Assembly (NCBI GenBank): GCA_900239685.1
Contig: OENT01000262.1
Location: 1-64,000, forward strand
Direction of reading: 5' to 3'
From: Rotaria macrura
Taxonomy: Eukaryota; Rotifera; Eurotatoria; Philodinida; Philodinidae
DNA length: 64,000 nucleotides
Shown piece after piece: positions 50,641-62,280 of the stretch. Below the pieces are notes generated by a model. It was not told the DNA's origin. It made no database searches and saw only the letters and a list, made by a program, of their open reading frames with translations. Both the position numbers and the translations under genes were made by a program. The first letter of the stretch is position 1, and each line of letters begins with the position of its first letter.

Positions 50641-52915
50641 AATTTATCAATTTTTACCAGTTAGCATATTCTTAATTGATGTTTCTTTCGAATAGAACGT
50701 ACGCGGCAGGTAACTACTGCTAGATTTTGTCTCATAGAAGTTTTTGATTATGTAAAATAAACTCGTGCAATTTTAAGTCATGATTTTATTTTGTTTAATA
50801 TAATGTACCATCGATACAATGGATTTCATAAATACATTTTTAGATGTGGATCATATCAATCATAAAAACAAACAATAAGACAATCATAATAAGTTCTCAA
50901 GTATGACTCAAACAGTCTGGACAGAGGGTGCTCACTTATCTTTCTATCACTTAACAGCGGATCCATGAGGGAAGCGACGAACTGAGATACTAGTTGAAAT
51001 TCAGATTTTTCATTCTTATTTCTACAAGTTTGAAAGGTCATCGTTTTAAATCACTAGGTCTATATAGTCAGCCCAGTGGGATGTACTATATTCAAGTAAA
51101 CCAATTCTGATCAACTTTTCACTACTGTTCATTTTATCGTTGAAAAAAATGAGCTACTACAATTGTTAGATGTAATCTATTTACTTGTTTTTTAAGTTCA
51201 ATATCAGTTTGAAATCGCACAATTTATGAGATGAAAATGGTCGATTTTGTTCCAGTAAAAATCGTTTCCATTTTTTGAAAACAAATAGAAGTCACCCTGG
51301 ATTTCAAATAGCTTTTTAAAATTTCGATTTTCTACGAAATGGTAAAAACATCAGGAGAAAAACAATTTACTTTCGATGCCAAAACAGACTCACAATTCTC
51401 TTTTCGAAGCGACTTGTAATTCTTTTACAGATGCATCGAAACTTCTTTAACGATTTTGATTGACAAGACACACTTGTAAGTGAAAACAACTGTTACATTC
51501 GAAATAAGTGTCAAACACAACATCGGATCGATTGAATTCTAGCAAAGCGTGTTATTTGTTTTTATCAGAAAGTTTTCTAAATTCTTTTTCATTTTTGATA
51601 ATTGATTTAAAAAGAAATTGTTTTTGAAGATTATTTACTTTTGAACAGATGATTTGTCATAGGGCTCATGCATAAACGACGAGCAGATAGACACGGGGAG
51701 TCTCTGTCTAACCTCGAGCACACGTAATATTCCAAAACATATGCATTTCTAACTATTCGTGTCCTAAAACTATTTGAGATTGACATTAATCGTGAACTGG
51801 ACAAAATAAATTTCATCTTCGAATTGAACTATTCTAATTTTACATCGAAGGAAAAACGCCAATCAATCTTCGAGCAAATATGACAATCAGATTCCTATCA
51901 AAGAACTTCCATATGTCTTTATGTGATGATCATAACTATGTGTGTATTGAATATATGAAGTTTAGTTGTCCATTACCATTTCGCCGTATCCTTTAAACTG
52001 CCCAAGATACTCCTTCTTAATTAAATGTTCTTTGGCACTTTTTCATTCTTTTGGTGTCCTTCCTTGGACTATGTGTTCTGTGCTTTCTTCTCGCCTTCTC
52101 TCTCTCACTCTCTCGTTGCAGATATAGGTGAATTCTTTTCATGTAAAACGGGCAATGCCAGTATGTGAAAGATTAGTATACAATGTCACTCTACCAGAAT
52201 TAGAATCATTTTCATGAGAACTCATCACCTTATGGTATTCCGATCGATACCATCATCACCAATAGAGGAAACACTGAATGACTCAACTATATAGCAGCTG
52301 TTCTCCACAAAAGAACAGTTCATTTGAATAGGTGGCCATCATTAATCACACTCAACTCGAGTTCATCAATTGATTATTAGCTTTCGTTCAAACTCCTCGT
52401 CGATAAATAACTAACCAAAATCATGATAAATATGATAGAGATCCAGAAAGGGATTTGAATTTTACGGATAATTGTTCTCTACATAGCACACGTAGATGTT
52501 CATTGCGCTTGAAAATCTGCTGCTGTCGAGCTGCCACCACGCGGGGTATGATATAACAAAATGATCAAGAAAACCTCCTTCTTCATAAAGTAGGAAAGTA
52601 TACGTGTCAAAGTGTTTTTTTTTATTTGGATAACCAATTAATATAGATTTATATTGAATTTGACCTTTTGAAAATTTGAAAAGCATTCTGTACTTGAATT
52701 TGATTAAACTTTGTGAATAGAAATTTATTAGTCCTAGTGCATAGAAAACTATCACGAGGTATGTGCATATTGAAGAATAAAATCGAAAAGTGGATTGAAT
52801 TCCCTTCACTGTTACCGTCAATAACAGTGAATCGATTTGCTTTTTGATATTTCTGGAACTGAAACTTTTCACACGAACAAACACTTGAAACATTATTCTC
52901 ATAGTACGATCACAC
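50641..52915. other. Gap between the F-box gene and the Mutator-like element
   Basis: No gene is recognised. A 171-codon minus-strand frame at 52462-52977 crosses the left end of the inserted element at 52916, has no known domain and is probably fortuitous. Confidence 0.55.
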
Positions 52916-53933
52916 GGTGACACGACAGTTGAGCTCCCGACAATTGAGCCTGATTTAAAGAGCAATTGAAAAAGCACAAGAAATAACTTTATTTAATCTA
53001 GCTAGCATTCATATTAAAAATTGAACAGAGCTCGCGCTCTTTTAAAATACAATTCTCTTGGTATCAGATGAAAAGATGAAACTAGTAGTTGTAATTGTTC
53101 ATCCAACAGCTCGTATTTCGCTCACTTTTTAATTTAGCAACCCCAGCTTGCAACTGTTCAGCCATTATCGAATTCGCGTGCTGTTCAATTTTCAAGTCTT
53201 TGATAGATTTATAGATTCATGGGTTTCCTCGCGCTCAGTACTAAACAAAATTTATGTGCAACTCTCTTGTGAAAATAGATCATGGATCACACTACTTGAA
53301 TAGCTCTGTGCCAGCATTCTGATGAGTTGTTTGTTCAACGTAGCCGATACTTCAATCTCGAGAAACACTTCTGTTATGTCTTTATTTCTCTTATTCTCTT
53401 ACTCATTCTCATCTGATATCACCGAGACAGCAACGTGATGGTATGACTACAGAACGGAACAAAAGAGTAACCTCCTCTCGCATGGAATCGAACCATGCAC
53501 CTCCTGCTTTCCGGGCAGACGTATTAACCACTGTACTAGAAAGGAGTATGCATCATTCGTTCCGTCTTATGGCAGAAGGGGAACACTTCTGACATAACAA
53601 CTTCTACATCGAATTTGAAAAGCGAGGAGCACAACGTCGATTGTTTCGAAATGAAGGCTCCAAAAAATTATCGTCGAAACAGACGACAAATTCTAAGCTA
53701 GACATCATAATAGATATTTGCGAATACTTGTCCATTTCTGTAGAGATAGTCATCGTATTCGTAGACGCAAATATCAAGGAATCATTCACAACATGATAAG
53801 TGGCAGGTTTAAAAGCATTTTCAAACTTCATCTAAGCACATGGGTAGATGTTGATTCTGTATATTGCCTTATGCATCAATGAAGGCTCAATTGTCGGGAG
53901 CTCAATTGTCGAGAGCTCAACTGTCGGTGCACC
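52916..53933. mobile_element. Non-autonomous Mutator-like (MULE-type) element
   Basis: The element is 1018 bases long and is flanked on both sides by the same nine bases, CGATCACAC (52907-52915 and 53934-53942). Its ends are inverted repeats reading GGTGACACGACAGTTGAGC on the left and GGTGCACCGACAGTTGAGC on the right. Just inside are iterated units of the form GAGCTCCCGACAATT, two copies on the left and three on the right. A 9-base target duplication with terminal inverted repeats is characteristic of Mutator-like transposons. There is no transposase frame, so it would depend on another copy. The perfect duplication suggests a fairly recent insertion. The interior includes a tRNA-like sequence at 53472-53545. 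The family call is inference; the duplication and repeats are seen directly. Confidence 0.85.
53472..53545 (-). tRNA. tRNA-like sequence (anticodon position GGA), probably a pseudo-tRNA
   Basis: A 74-base cloverleaf can be drawn on the minus strand. The acceptor stem TCCTTTC/GAGAGGA has seven pairs, counting one G-T wobble. The D-arm contains AGTGGTT with three of four pairs. The anticodon stem TCTGC/GCAGG closes a seven-base loop CCGGAAA, and the T-arm carries the canonical B-box word GGTTCGATTCC. Oddities are C instead of the near-universal U33, a T-stem one pair longer than normal, and a GGA (Ser) anticodon in a short type I body although tRNA-Ser is type II. It is likely a decayed tRNA or a tRNA-derived SINE head carried inside the Mutator-like element. 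There is no intron and no encoded CCA. Confidence 0.6.
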
Positions 53934-53942
53934 CGATCACAC

Positions 53943-56127
53943 ACATCTACATATATTTAAAAAATTCTAATTTGTGTGTAACCCGAGAATTGCTATAATT
54001 TCTGTTTTGCATTATTGTATAAGTACATGGAGCCAATACTATCACACATAGATATTTCACTTACTACAAAGTTTAATTAAACTTCATCATTTTTCATTTT
54101 TGATCTCTAAACAACCAATGATGTAAGTCGTACTGCTGATGTTGTTTCTCCTTCGTAGTAGTTCAGCGTGGAAAAAACAAAACTATATAATTTTTTTCTG
54201 CGGCAATTGTAATATGTTTATGTACGTATATATTAGTTTTCTAAAAGTTTCATATTTGAAATAAAACACCCCATCAAACAGTTCATAATTCTCACAAAGG
54301 AATTTTAAAAACTGCATAATTCAGTACAATTCATAGGGTGAAAAAGAAATTATCACTTGATATATATATATATGCTAAATATAAACTCTATATAATTACA
54401 ACTAGTAGAACATATTAACAGTTACTTGATGAGGTAAATTATAAATTGTTCTAAGACTGATTTCATTTTTATGACAAAAAAAATGAGTACAATGTCATGT
54501 TCGTAGCTTGCTGATTTTTAGGCGAACATTTTGATTGTTTTTTTTAATACATGCAAAATAAAAGGAACTTTTAGCGAGGGAACTGAATCGATATTGACTA
54601 GAAAAAGCTAAAAATATGAAAGTTATTAACCGTTGCTATTCATATTAAATATAATCTAGTAGAACATGCATTCAGATAGGATTATTAACATCCTGAAAAA
54701 ATACAGTCATGGATAAATTCCACGATTTTAACATGTTTGTTTCTGTTTGGCGATGAAATAATTATTGAAATGTACTGATTGAGAAAAGATTCTCACCAAT
54801 AGGAAGTGCATAACAATTATAATCTCGAACATTCTCGATTTCTTCGGTAAAAATTAAGAGATATCGTTCCAAGTGTTCAAAAGCTCTCGTTGGTGCGATT
54901 ATTCGTTTGCAAATTTTTCGACTTCCACGCCACCATTGAACATCAATGCTAGACAGGTCAATCTCAGATAGGACCTTAATCCAAACTGAGTAAGGATATT
55001 TTAGAATACAAGCTTAGCTTGTAGTTATTACCTATCTATTTATCAAATGACCATGTCAAAATAATTGAAAATGTATCAATGCTGCGTAAAATAAAACTTT
55101 TTGAAATCTTTTTCCTGTAGTTAAACATTGACTTGTTTTGGGTGGAGAGGAGCAAATGAAGAAAAACAAACTAGTGATTTCAATACAATGAATACCATAA
55201 AACTGAACAAAGCTCATAAGAAACCCATCATCAATATAGTTTAATCATTCATCGACTCAAGAACGTACTTCTGTTCGACTAATACACGAGAAACATGTTG
55301 TTTAAAGAAAACTAAGTTCCGAAAAAGAATTTATTCTTAGTTGTGTTCTAAGTATCCAACCAAGTTCAACATTTCCTCACCCCACCCACTCACCTTCTTC
55401 ACTTTTGTTTCCTTTTATGGATCCACACCCTTCTCTCATGTTTTGGACGTCTTGCATGAATATCGATTCATGATTCATAGAGGAATATTCCTTTAATAAC
55501 CTTTTTTCGTCTCTTCCTAATTGCGAAGTACCTTCATAATGATTCATTATTTTCTGTACTGTAGTCATCGACGTAACATTTATCCATGACGATATGCTTA
55601 GGAGAAAACACGTTAATGAATGCTATGAAATCAGTGCTTAAAACTGGCCATGCTCGCATGTTATTTTTGACGATGAACATGTAGAAATGTTTCACTGTTG
55701 GTGAGTCTAATCGATTTGTATTTTGAATCAATTGAGAGAACGTTTTCTAGGCGTATGTTTTTCATTGGTAGTGATTGGTTACGAAAACATTTATATGATC
55801 TTGCTATTTCTATTGACCCCGATCGACTTTAACATGTTGACAGAAGGAAAGAAAAAACTAAGTTGAATTTTTCCAAGTAAAAGAGAAACATACTTACAAA
55901 GCCGTCACGTGAAATAAACACAAAAAGTAATAATATCAAACTTACATTTTCCCGTCCAATCAATTGTTGTAGAAAACAAAAGTACACAATGCCGTAGCAG
56001 AAGTGAAGTATCGGTTTGTGTCCTAGACGTAGTATAATCATTTCTTGAGCTTTTATTTTCCACATCCTACTTTAACCATAATAACAGTATCGTGAGTCGA
56101 ATGTGTTCGATTTAGATACGTGGGAAA
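53943..56127. other. Gap upstream of the TM-RING gene, with possible minus-strand exons
   Basis: Mostly AT-rich, with an AT microsatellite at 54359-54374. Three minus-strand segments look weakly coding: 56065-55945 (ATG start, ending in a GTAAGT donor), about 55700-55590, and 55013-54762 (84 codons without ATG, containing VQWWRGSRKICKRI and TRAFEHLERYL). I could not join them in phase or assign a family. The first would begin only 62 bases from the TM-RING start, in divergent orientation. Confidence 0.35.
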
Positions 56128-59100
56128 ATGGTCTTCAATACTACAAAAATCAATCAAGCTTCATTCTACTTGAATTCTACGAAAAATCGCCATAGATATC
56201 CTCTATCAAAATATCCTTTAACTCATTTGCTCGATGGTCAAAGTATTAGACGTCGTCTTTTAAACCAACCAACATATTTCAAACGTTTTAAATATTCATC
56301 CATCTCACTTTTACTATCGATTTTCATCGCGGTCATATTTTTTCACGTGCACATTTATTTCTATAATGCAATCTTTGGTCCTTTTCATCTTAACTTTGAA
56401 GACTTTATTAAACATGTCGACATATATAAGAATGGCAAGTCATCGTTTTGGACGAAAGAATATATTCAAGTTGAATTAGGTGAAAACAATATTCAAAATG
56501 CAGCTACTAGAAATGAAGCCATTCGATTGTATTCCGATCCACTCACAAGTCGAAAACATATTGCAACATTTAAACGTTTAACAACGCCTAACATCTATAT
56601 TAAATTACCAACTATGAAACAAGCATATTCTGGAACACGACTTCCATTTCATTTCCTAGTGTTTTCAGTATCAACATTACAATGTATTGTTCGACATCTT
56701 CCTTCGAGTTCAGAATCGACCTATCGACATTGGCTGAACAAAACTGAATATGTCGAATATATTAGTGAAAACTATGACAAAAACTCAACTGAATTTAATG
56801 TGGCTGTACTATCGAAGTGTGGTATTCTAATCGGATATTTGTATAGACCTATTCATGAAAATAGATATTTGCCAAATGGACAGTATATATTTCATTCGGT
56901 TGATATAGCTTTCGATGCGACCTGTCAATATTACTCATCGCATAAATTTGTAATTGCTGCTCTCATTTTTATTGTGCCATTAGTGTACTCTTTATTAAAT
57001 ATCATGGTTTATGTCTCAAATAAAATTCGTTTCAAATACTATCGTAAGCTTGGATCGTTATCCTTTTCTTTAGATTTACTCCCTGATGTATTAGAAAACC
57101 TTTGGTTGTTAAATATCGATGGATCACCTCATGAACAATTATTGAAATTAGATGAATCGATTCGACAGAACAAACATAAATATAACGATCAATTATGTAT
57201 TATTAAAAATTATCGGGAACAACTGTTTGTTATTATTTTAAGTGAAAATATTAATGCGATGCTTAATGTTGATGACGCATTATCTCCATTTCTTATTTGC
57301 CCTGTGACTGATATTCAAAAAATTACGGAATCTGAAGGCATTGGTTACGGAACAAGTCTTTCCTGGATTCCTTGGCCACAAATGCCACGACATGAGCAAA
57401 ACTGTTCCGAATGGTTACACGAAGAATTAATAGAAATAAGTGAAGAGTACAGGAAACAGTAAGTGATTCTTTCCTGATTTGAAAATGTATGCCAATCGAT
57501 TTTAATGGATAAGGATGCTTTTCCCCTTAGATAGTACTCTTCTGTGTTTTAATATGAAACCTTTCATCGGGCCGGTGCCATTTCAATATCGTAGATTAGA
57601 TTCATCAACGAAAGACTTTCAATGACCAAAACAATTCTATGAAATTTAAACCGTTTAAGCTGATTGCCAGTGATTCTGTTAGTTTCGTTCTAAATTTAAG
57701 AAAGTCATTCATTTGAAATTTGATCAATCGTATTCTTCGTGAATGATATCGATTAGCTAAACGCATGATTTAACTATTCTGAGAAATTTATCATTGTTGA
57801 AATTGTAGAAGTGTCGTATTTCAAACACTAAATATCAATGATATTGTAGTGCATACGCACATACGTGATATAGATCAAGTTATGCGAAGCGTGTCTTCAA
57901 ATCAAACTAGATCCAATGGATTCTAGGGTTGCTTGTTGTTCCCTATATTGAAATCTGGATTATTTTAGCCAACTCTCGGCATGATGATCAGGATCTTCAA
58001 CGTTATCGTTCGTACGAAACTCACAGAAATTTTTGAAGAAACTTGTGTTTATACCTACGAAGTCTAAGCTGTGGAGCAACCTTCTTAATTATAGAACTTG
58101 TAAATTAGTTTTATGCTGCAGATATTCCCAACGAACTTATTGATCATATGGTCTAGTATTCGTTTGGGATCGAATTAGGGTAGTTAGGCTGTAGACAAAC
58201 AACTTTTCATTTTTCTTTCAGAAGGGCTGCGTTAAGAAACTTTTCTACTTATTTGCGATTTCATCATGATACAAAAGTTATAAACACTGCATGCTATGTT
58301 TCTTGTACAACTGCGGGGATGCATATCAAGCAATTATAGTAGTTTATATAGATATTTACATCCGCAGCCATGTAATCATGTCTGATTTTGCCTGAAATCC
58401 GGTCACATTTCTGATATTAGATAAGCGAGATGTGAGTCATAGAATGTAGTCAAAAGAAAAAAATAGAATCGACTTTCAAATGAAAGAATACAGTTGAACT
58501 GAATTGCTTTTAGTTGAAAAATATTTTTTTCTCACTTAGCTATAACCTTTGTTGTTGATTCGCTGTAATGGAAAAATCTCTTTGTGATAATAACGCTTCT
58601 CTGAATGTTTCTTTATCATAACGATAGTATTTCAAGGAGCAGTGAGTGAAAGTTGTATGAATACTTGAATTAAATACTTATGCCTCTCAAGCTATCTGAT
58701 TTGTAAAATAAAGAAAATATTTCATATTGGAAAAACATCTATCGGGCCAGAGGATTTTATATTACTAATAGTAGATTTACTAAATCTTGAAAACAATAGC
58801 AAGTGAAGTGTACAGTAGACAATAATAATCGTATGTCAACTGAACTGATACGTGTGAGTAGAGTGGAAATTTCTGTTATCTGCATAAATCAATCAAATAG
58901 CTTTGCCGAATAAACAAGATTCTTTTTTTTTATATCGAATATGAATACGAATAATTCAAAAATTGGACTTTGTAAAATGTTTCATTTTACGTTAAAAATA
59001 TGGCAGTCGAGCGATTCAGAATCAATTCTATGGACTAGTCTATTATAATCTTGTCTAGGTACGATTATCGTCTTCAACATGAAGAAGAAGAAGATAGATA

Positions 59101-59593
59101 TGGTTATCAATCGAACTTTGTAGATCGGTACAATGCATACAACATTGTTTTGGGTGGTCTTATTCGTCGACGACAAGCAATACGCAATGCAAAAGTTCGT
59201 GAGCTTAGTAAATTAGAGACATACATCCGCATAGAAAGAAATTTTCAACGCTTTAAACTTGAACGCCAACAACTATTTCAACGAATATTTGAAAGTACGA
59301 GTCCAGCTTCACATCGATTCATTGCTAATTTTCGGATAGAAACAGAAAATGTTAGATATTTAGTTAACTCAACTATGGTTCGTAATGAATTGAAATGTAT
59401 GGTTTGTTTGGAAGAATTTCAATTGAATGACTCGTATACAAGATGGCCATGTCCTTCAAGAATACCGCATTTATTTCACGATAACTGCATGTTAGAGACA
59501 TTACGAGTGAAAAATACTTGCCCGATATGTCGATATCCTGTTGAACCAGCTCAAATAGAAGATGATATAAGTGGAGTAATTTTTCCGACATGA
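56128..59593 (+). CDS. Two-pass membrane protein with C-terminal RING finger, two exons
   Basis: Exon 1 (56128-57458) ends at a strong GTAAGT donor with two bases left over. Exon 2 (59059-59593) begins after TCTAG with one base, so phases match and the joined protein is 621 residues. Exon 2 has no ATG before its RING, which supports the join across a 1600-base intron. Membrane segments lie at about 57-79 and 274-296. The region between them has N-glycosylation sites (Asn204, Asn219), implying a luminal or extracellular domain with both tails in the cytosol. The RING is at about 557-603: CMVC, WPC, HLFHDNC, CPIC, with Cys3 and His4 separated by five residues instead of the usual one. The likely role is a membrane-bound E3 ubiquitin ligase. 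The luminal domain is not recognised. AATAAA is at 59668. Confidence 0.72.
57459..59058 (+). other. Proposed 1.6-kb intron of the TM-RING gene
   Basis: It is bounded by GTAAGT and a TCTAG acceptor. No nested gene, RNA or inverted repeat is seen inside. Confidence 0.6.
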
Positions 59594-61397
59594 ATTTTAC
59601 AATGTATTGTTTGTTCTTTTCTTTTCGGATTCAGTTACGTCAAACTGTAATCAAGAGTTAATGTCATAATAAAGTTTTTTTTGCATTTCGTACTATCGGC
59701 TGTAGTCATTTGTGTGAAATGATAGGACTGATGAAAATTAATGATTCTAATTACAGATTTTCTCAGGTTTGTTAACTACATACCCAGAATACTGTTAGAT
59801 AGGAGGGACGACTTAATTTTGATTGCTTATCTAATTCGATTTCATAATGAATACCGTCTCCGTATGAGATTATGGTGACATCGTCAAAGTCGAGCGTCTC
59901 TCTCAATTCGCATTATGGTGGTTCACTATTCAAACTAGCGAATGCTTTTATCTCAAAAAGGATTCGTCTACCTAACTAAATCATCCACGTGGGTTACTTA
60001 TGAAAAAGCAGGATGACTTTCATTGCCATCTGCATTAGATGAATCTAACGTGCTCTGAATCATAGCAGGGTGTGCATGTGGTATCAGCACGAACGATTAA
60101 CTCACATACTTTCATATCTACCTCTTCATTGGACTTTCAATTATTAAAGCGTTTTAAAAGTATTATAAAAATGATTCCTTATAAAGCCTTGTATTGAAAC
60201 ATGCGTAACATTGAAGAATTTAGGAACGTTTTTAGTTGACATAACTGTAACACACGTATTCTCTGAAAGGTAAATACTAGCTATTTTTAGGATAAATTAC
60301 ATTGGGATGAAAGAAACAATAGATTGCACTAAAATTAAGATAAGAAATGTTGTGATGGTCTTCTTGCTTTATTAATACTTTTCTGCGTTTGCATCTCATC
60401 TTCTAACTGCCAATTGTTTGGTTAATATCTACTTAGTGACGAGTAGTTATACTCTTTGATCATCGGTTGGTATGTGGATGCGAATTATGGAATGATCTTG
60501 AGACAATTTTCCTAATTTTGATGAGACCTTTCCTGGATGAGCGAATAGTTTTCATCAGAAGAATTGTAAATATAAAGAAGAAGTGTGCTTCGGGTATTTC
60601 CAGCATCTTCTGCTTCTCTTTCAAAGCAGTTATGTCTTAGTTATCTCATTATTTCTCGACGAAAACAAAACAAGTTTAAGGTTTGTTTTGTGACTGAACT
60701 GGTAAAATTTGCAAAATAAAATAAGATCGCGCTGTTTGATCATTCACACTTTGATTATTCGAAACTTTTCTCTTCGACAAAGTTCATTTTCAAGGTTTTC
60801 TACTTCCAAGTTGTTTTCAAACAACACACTTTTTAAAAATATTTGTCTCTCTGAATCATCTTCCTCGGAACTGACTCGTTTTTTAAGTGGACGACCTTTT
60901 CTTTACTTTATGAGTGGCAATAACAAAATAGTCGAGTAACGATTATTTCAATTGCTAGATTGTATTTTTCTTTATTTCTGCACATTGGTTATATTTTCTT
61001 TCAGGACACTCTCAATCTCATGTTTTAAAGACATTTGTATAGTTTATCATGTTTTCTTCGCAGTTCTTTAGCTATCACTTAAATAGTTGTGATAATGGGT
61101 AGTGTTACTATTGGCGCACAAGTATCCATCAAAAACATAGTTTCGAAAATATATCTATGAAAGATTAACTTGATTTTTTTATATGAAGTCAAAATAAAAG
61201 AATTTAGTTGTCGTTTTGAATATGGTTGATAGAAAATTACTTTTGAAAACAATATTTCTCAGAGAGTTTGCACAATGAGAACTTTCGGAAAGATTTTTCC
61301 TGTTGCAGTCTCAGGAAACATGATGCCATCATAATGAATGTACTTTGAAGTAGTTTTCTAATCATTTTCATTACGAAAAATTGAAATTATTGATACA
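59594..61397. other. Gap after the TM-RING gene
   Basis: This holds the 3' flank of the TM-RING gene and then AT-rich sequence without a recognisable gene. The short frame at 60709-60939 has no supporting feature. Confidence 0.6.
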
Positions 61398-61399
61398 TA

Positions 61400-62278
61400 C
61401 AGGTTGATTCAACTATTTTCGGTAGTTTTCTTCGGTTTACTGTAGTTCGAGTAAACTTGGGAAGTTATTTATTTTTATACAGCTACAGAGAGAATTTATT
61501 TCTCTATCGAACTGTGTATTTTTTATCTGACTTATTCGTCATGTTGACTGAGAATTAAGTCAAGTTTTAAAAGCTATCAAGAATTGGTTTTGAACTTATC
61601 AATTTTTAGATCATTTCTCGCTTAATCCCCTCTGTCACTATTACCTAGTTGAATACTGAGACTTTTGTATTTTTATATAGATCAATAAAACACTCGTTTC
61701 TCTATCAGGCCATATATTTTTTATTGGACTTATTCTTTATCTTGCTAATAAACTTGGTGATGTTCTAAGATCTATGAGTCAGTTTCTGAAGAACGTTTTT
61801 CATAGAATTCTCTCTGTCTTCCTGAATGAAATTTTAGTTGTCTAGATTTTTCTATCGAATCATCTACTTTCAGTCTGATTTAGCTGAGTGTTTTTACAAA
61901 AATTCTGCGTTACATGAATAGCGCTAAAAAAATTAAAATTAAGCGTTCTCCTCGAATACAGCACAGTTTTATTTAATATTTTGCCCAAATATGATTCCCG
62001 GAGATCTCTTCAATCTGAGACCCCTTTCGTGACAATCAGGTTCATTTTCAATGAAATACTCCCCTTGCAGCGAAATTGTTAAGTGCGAAAACAATTCTTG
62101 ATAACTTTTAAAACTTAACTTAATTCTCAGTCAACATGAGAAATAACTCAGATAAAAAATACACAGTTCGATAGAGAAATGAATTTTCTCTCTAACTATA
62201 TAAAAATAAATAATTTCCCCAGTTTAGTCGAACTACAGTAAACCGAAGAAAACTACCGAAAATAGGTGAATCAACCTG
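61400..62278. mobile_element. TA-flanked DNA element with long inverted repeats
   Basis: The element is 879 bases, starts CAGGTTGATTCA and ends with its reverse complement, with TA on both outer sides (61398-61399 and 62279-62280). The inverted repeats are about 190 bases and by eye about 90 percent alike. They share words such as TTTTCGGTAGTTTTCTTCGG, ATCGAACTGTGTATTTTTTA and TTGACTGAGAATTAAGT. Between about 61630 and 61770 there is a degenerate third copy of the inner repeat part, and perhaps another near 61830. There is no transposase frame, so it is non-autonomous. The TA duplication points to a Tc1/mariner-type source. Divergence of the arms suggests moderate age. Confidence 0.85.
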
Positions 62279-62280
62279 TA

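Noticed and set aside
52462-52977. 171-codon minus-strand frame
   Set aside because: It crosses the boundary and terminal repeat of the inserted Mutator-like element, so its N-terminus is transposon end sequence; no recognisable domain.
55590-55700. Resemblance of TVKHFYMFIVKNNMRAWPVL to the fukutin N-terminal region
   Set aside because: Similarity is limited to a handful of positions, the flanking exons do not match fukutin, and no LicD-type catalytic motif was found nearby.
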